DNA of 64,000 nucleotides from Bradyrhizobium sp. ARR65 (GTDB lineage Bacteria > Pseudomonadota > Alphaproteobacteria > Rhizobiales > Xanthobacteraceae). The stretch spans positions 62,001 to 126,000 of the forward strand of contig NZ_AWZU01000008.1 in the NCBI RefSeq assembly GCF_000472385.1, read 5' to 3'. Positions within the stretch are counted from its first letter, which is position 1, and the number at the start of each line of letters is the position of its first letter. The position numbers and the translations under genes were made by a program. The notes beneath the pieces are model-generated. The model was given only the letters and a program-made list of their open reading frames with translations. It did no database searches and had not been told where the DNA came from. Below are positions 61,476 to 64,000 of the stretch, in pieces.

Positions 61476-61684
61476 TTCGTCTCCTCCTCCGCCCCCGATC
61501 TATGAACGATGATGCACCCGCCCTCCTGCAGCGCGAACAGCCGCCGAATGGCGTCCCTCGCGGTGCTTCCTCCTTGGAGGTGCCACGTCCGAGAAACTGC
61601 ATGCAGTCGGCCGAGTTCCTTCAAAGCAAATATTTTGATTGCGGAGCTCTTCGTGCCAGCATCCGGCCGCTCCGCGATTGACAT
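61472..61684 (-). CDS. Possible small protein, coupled to the secreted protein
   Basis: 70 residues, ending with a 4-bp ATGA overlap with the next start, which suggests coupling. RDAIRRLFALQEGGCIIVHR looks globular, but no family is recognised and the end of this frame coincides with the strong ribosome site of the next gene, so chance is possible. Confidence 0.35.
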   Translation of the reverse strand: MSIAERPDAGTKSSAIKIFALKELGRLHAVSRTWHLQGGSTARDAIRRLFALQEGGCIIVHRSGAEEETK

Positions 61685-62036
61685 TTTGGGTGCGGCACGC
61701 CAATCGACAGCTGCTCACGACTACCCCTCCCGAGCAAGCCGTTGCCATCTTGCTCCTGCAGTCGAGCGCAAGCGCAGGCGCAATCGGCTGCCCCTTGCGG
61801 CTACGCGGTCGATATTTCAACGCGCTGGGTACGTTTCGGGAGGTTCGGGAACGCCAAGGTAAGCCGCAGGTTAGGCGACGTTCCGGACGGGAGCGTGCTG
61901 TAAGACCCGCGGGACTCGAGCGGTCGCTGCGATCACGCGGAATCTTTGCTGGCGTTAGTGGTCCAGACCACAGGTGCCGGAATTCCTTCGAGAGGATGGT
62001 CAGCACACGGCCTGGCCGTGATGACATCAGGCAGCC
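61685..62036. other. Intergenic region, no gene recognised
   Basis: 352 bp downstream of the FetB-like gene. Contains a short inverted repeat GTGGTC-CA-GACCAC near 61962; otherwise nothing identified. Confidence 0.45.
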
Positions 62037-62843
62037 CTACCCCGGCGTTTCGCTTGCGATCCGGTCCAAGCGCAATCGGTGTCTATGATCCGTGAGCAGA
62101 CGTCCGCCTCCAATAACGGCCGCAAGCGTCCCCAGGCCCGTTCCGCCGGCAATCAGGAACATGATTAGGAGTTGATATTTCACGGCATCGACAGGTTCGA
62201 CGCCAGCAAGGATCTGGCCGGTCATCATTCCCGGCAGGGACACAAGACCGATCGCCGCCATTCCGTTGATCGTCGGCATGAAGCCGCTTCGCAAGGCGTC
62301 GCGGATCACCGGCAGCAGCGCCTGATACCGCGTACCTCCCAGCGCGAGATAGGATTCCGCTGCCGCCCGCTCACGCACCAGACCATTCGTGAGCACGTCC
62401 AAACCCAGGCTTACCCCTGTCATGGTGTTGCCCAGGATCATACCCAACAGGGGCAGCGCATAGCGCGGATGATACCAGGGCTCGGGGTGCAACTGGGTCA
62501 GCAGCGAAAACACGGTGACGGTACCAGCAGCGAGCAACGTACATCCTGCGCCCAAGCCGTAGGTCCAAATACCCAGCAGCGGCCGCCTCTGCCGCACAAC
62601 GATCTCGCGCGATGCGAAGATCACCATTATGAAGGCCGCGAGAGCGGTCCAGAACGGCGAGACGGCGGCAAACAAGAACGTGAGCACATATCCGACGAGC
62701 ACCAGCTGAACCACCATCCGTACAGCCGCGATGGCGAGTTGTCGTTCAAGCTTGAGTTGAAGCACAAGCGAGAGAACGCCGTCCATGACGACGAGCAGCG
62801 CGGGCAGGAGGAGGTCACTGTAAGCCAGTTGGATATAGCTCAA
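62037..62843 (-). CDS. fetB: FetB-like ABC exporter permease (UPF0014)
   Basis: 268 residues with about seven membrane segments. VRMVVQLVLVGYVLTFLF, MILGNTMTGVSLGLDVL, ALRSGFMPTINGMAAIGLVS and LPGMMTGQILAG are hallmarks of the FetB/YbbM family, which exports iron and helps against oxidative stress in E. coli. Its ATG overlaps the ATPase stop by 4 bp, so it follows FetA in one operon. Confidence 0.92.
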   Translation of the reverse strand: MSYIQLAYSDLLLPALLVVMDGVLSLVLQLKLERQLAIAAVRMVVQLVLVGYVLTFLFAAVSPFWTALAAFIMVIFASREIVVRQRRPLLGIWTYGLGAGCTLLAAGTVTVFSLLTQLHPEPWYHPRYALPLLGMILGNTMTGVSLGLDVLTNGLVRERAAAESYLALGGTRYQALLPVIRDALRSGFMPTINGMAAIGLVSLPGMMTGQILAGVEPVDAVKYQLLIMFLIAGGTGLGTLAAVIGGGRLLTDHRHRLRLDRIASETPG

Positions 62844-63433
62844 AGCCGATGTTCCTCAATGCGACCGGCGCCCATAACAAACAACCGCGATCCGACGCGA
62901 CGGGCCTGAGCGTTATCGTGAGTGCTCCATATAACGGCTGTCCCGCTCGAGATGCGCTCAGCAATGATCGATTCCACGGTCGCGGTCGACGTCGCGTCGA
63001 GCGCGGAGGTTGGCTCATCCAGCAGAAGCACCCGCGAACGCAGCATCAGCGCCCGGGCAAGCCCCAGCCGCTGCTTCTCTCCAGTGGAAAGTCTTCGGAT
63101 GGGCCAGCTTCCGCAGTCGGGAGGTAATCCCAATCGCGCGATCAGCGGCATCGCATCATCCCAGGCGGTAAAATGCTCTTGTACCGTATCGACCCACCAG
63201 CCCGGCTCAGCGGCGAGGTAGGTTACTTGCTTCCGCCAAAGTGGGGCCGGCACGGCTTCCCTGAGCGTTTCGTCCAGTTTGACCGCTCCCTCGTTCGGGT
63301 CGAGATCGGCGATAGCGCGGAGCAGCAGGCTTTTCCCGACTCCGGAAGGTCCCTGCAGGGCGATGCATTCGCCATCCTTTAATTCAAAGGAAACAGAGAT
63401 GTGCAAGCGCGTCAGCGCGCTGACCGTAAGCAT
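62840..63433 (-). CDS. fetA: FetA-like ABC exporter ATPase
   Basis: 197 residues, short for an ABC ATPase as is typical of FetA. Walker A GPSGVGKSLLLRAI, signature LSTGEKQRLGLARAL (Thr for Gly in LSGGE), Walker B VLLLDEPTSALD and H-loop STHDNAQARR. Partner of the FetB-like permease. Divergent from the DUF3182 gene across 136 bp. Confidence 0.92.
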   Translation of the reverse strand: MLTVSALTRLHISVSFELKDGECIALQGPSGVGKSLLLRAIADLDPNEGAVKLDETLREAVPAPLWRKQVTYLAAEPGWWVDTVQEHFTAWDDAMPLIARLGLPPDCGSWPIRRLSTGEKQRLGLARALMLRSRVLLLDEPTSALDATSTATVESIIAERISSGTAVIWSTHDNAQARRVGSRLFVMGAGRIEEHRL

Positions 63434-63569
63434 GACCGTCCATGACCTTTTTTAGGCGATGCCTTGCGCTCGAGAAGACCGCCTACTATCCTATTCGCAC
63501 GGGGAAATGCAGTCTCCCCGTTAGACGGGTGTTTTCCGTCCAAGCACTGGCCACTCCCCTCGTGTCGGA

Positions 63570-64000
63570 ATGGTTGCGCGCATGGACGGCTCGAAATTTT
63601 CCTCTCTTATCGGTCATGCTCGCCGATCGCGGCTGGCCACCGGCGGTCAGATCGCGCTCAATCCGCAGGCGATCACTGCGGTCGCCCTCTACCGCTCTCG
63701 GCTGGGCTCGCCGATGTACCTCCACGAAAAAGTTGCGCTTTCCGTGGTCGCCGAAAGCATCGCGCGGCTTAGAGGCTGTAGGTGCGCCGGTGTCTTCGAT
63801 GCCAACGAACACTCGATTGAGGATGTTTTCTTCGTTCCGGACGACACACTCATGCTCGAGGAGGCGCGGGGCCTTGGCATCCACTCTCCCCGTCAGCTTT
63901 ATGGCGCGGTTGTGCCCTATCCTTTCGCCAAAACGAAAGCCATCACGCATCGCCTGATCAATAAGCACGCGGCGCGCCCATATGGTTGGTCAGCAGCATT
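63570..64000 (+). CDS. DUF3182 family protein, 3' partial
   Basis: The frame is open from ATG 63570 (or 63582) to the window end, 143 codons. Visible: GSPMYLHEKVALSVVAESIA, FFVPDDTLMLEEARGLGIHS and VVPYPFAKTKAITHRLINKH, which match my memory of the DUF3182 N-terminus (a first-person recollection, not a search). Members are uncharacterised and probably ATP-grasp-like. A short inverted repeat (ACGGGGA / TCTCCCCGT, about 63499-63521) lies in its upstream region. Confidence 0.7.
   Translation, partial: MVARMDGSKFSSLIGHARRSRLATGGQIALNPQAITAVALYRSRLGSPMYLHEKVALSVVAESIARLRGCRCAGVFDANEHSIEDVFFVPDDTLMLEEARGLGIHSPRQLYGAVVPYPFAKTKAITHRLINKHAARPYGWSAA

Noticed and set aside
1..64000. CRISPR arrays, rRNA and tRNA genes
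   Set aside because: No regularly spaced direct repeats, and no rRNA or tRNA signature, were found on reading through the window.

Overview
The window looks like chromosomal DNA of a Bradyrhizobium/Rhodopseudomonas-type alphaproteobacterium (Nitrobacteraceae). The signs are high G+C codon use, CGTCATTGCG-type interspersed repeats (7434-7561, 24082-24169), a GATCATGC/TTTTCCGG-type intergenic palindrome pair (35779-35881), FNR/FixK boxes beside a cysteine-bearing FixK1/FnrN-like regulator, and many branched-chain-amino-acid-type (Liv) transporter parts next to CoA-linked aromatic catabolism genes. No rRNA, tRNA or CRISPR array was seen.

Layout. 0-7.4 kb: two cyclase-fold hydrolases around a Tat-exported amidohydrolase, then a Liv transporter (binding protein, two permeases, one fused double ATPase). 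7.6-9.9 kb: a Crp-family regulator, a 47-residue membrane protein behind an FNR box, an FNR-type regulator with its own FNR box, and a decayed cytochrome c. 10.2-15.6 kb: small envelope or stress proteins, an MlaEFD lipid transporter with two domain fusions, and a YqjD/holin-like pair whose 3' end is clipped by an IS110 remnant. 15.4-24 kb: a microoxic/PHB island with a GNAT-acyl-CoA synthetase, zinc alcohol dehydrogenase, APH-kinase fusion, PhaC, phasin-like protein and CBS-BON protein, with three FNR boxes in two divergent promoters. 24.2-28.8 kb: an ABC importer whose last gene is a GpdQ-like phosphodiesterase.

28.9-45.9 kb: an aromatic acid catabolic cluster best explained as the aerobic CoA route for 2-aminobenzoate (anthranilate). 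It holds a benzoate-type CoA ligase, RidA, an HGGYW-type kynurenine formamidase, a MarR regulator, an orphan binding protein, a cupin, a PhzS-like monooxygenase, the two-domain anthraniloyl-CoA (salicylyl-CoA 5-hydroxylase type) monooxygenase/reductase, hydratase, SDR, hydrolase, acyl-CoA dehydrogenase, a second ligase, an opine-dehydrogenase-like protein and a 3-hydroxyacyl-CoA dehydrogenase. A TTTA-N4-TAAA operator recurs in its promoters and ties the transcription units together, probably through the MarR protein.

46-58 kb: a decayed accessory zone with pseudogenes (adenylate cyclase, ketopantoate reductase, PIN toxin, and a duplicated copy of the opine-dehydrogenase 3' end). It surrounds an intact operon of two divergent Hsp70-like ATPases plus a DUF2760 protein, two tandem Crp paralogues and a methyltransferase. 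58.2-61.0 kb: a compact element bounded by about 89-bp inverted repeats that carries one gene, an archaeo-eukaryotic-primase/SF2-helicase of the TOTE conflict-system type, with a perfect 32-bp palindrome at its edge. 61-64 kb: a small secreted protein, a FetAB-like exporter and the start of a DUF3182 gene.

The most novel-looking pieces are the inverted-repeat-bounded primase-helicase, the paired Hsp70/DUF2760 operon, and the shared operator set of the anthranilate cluster.
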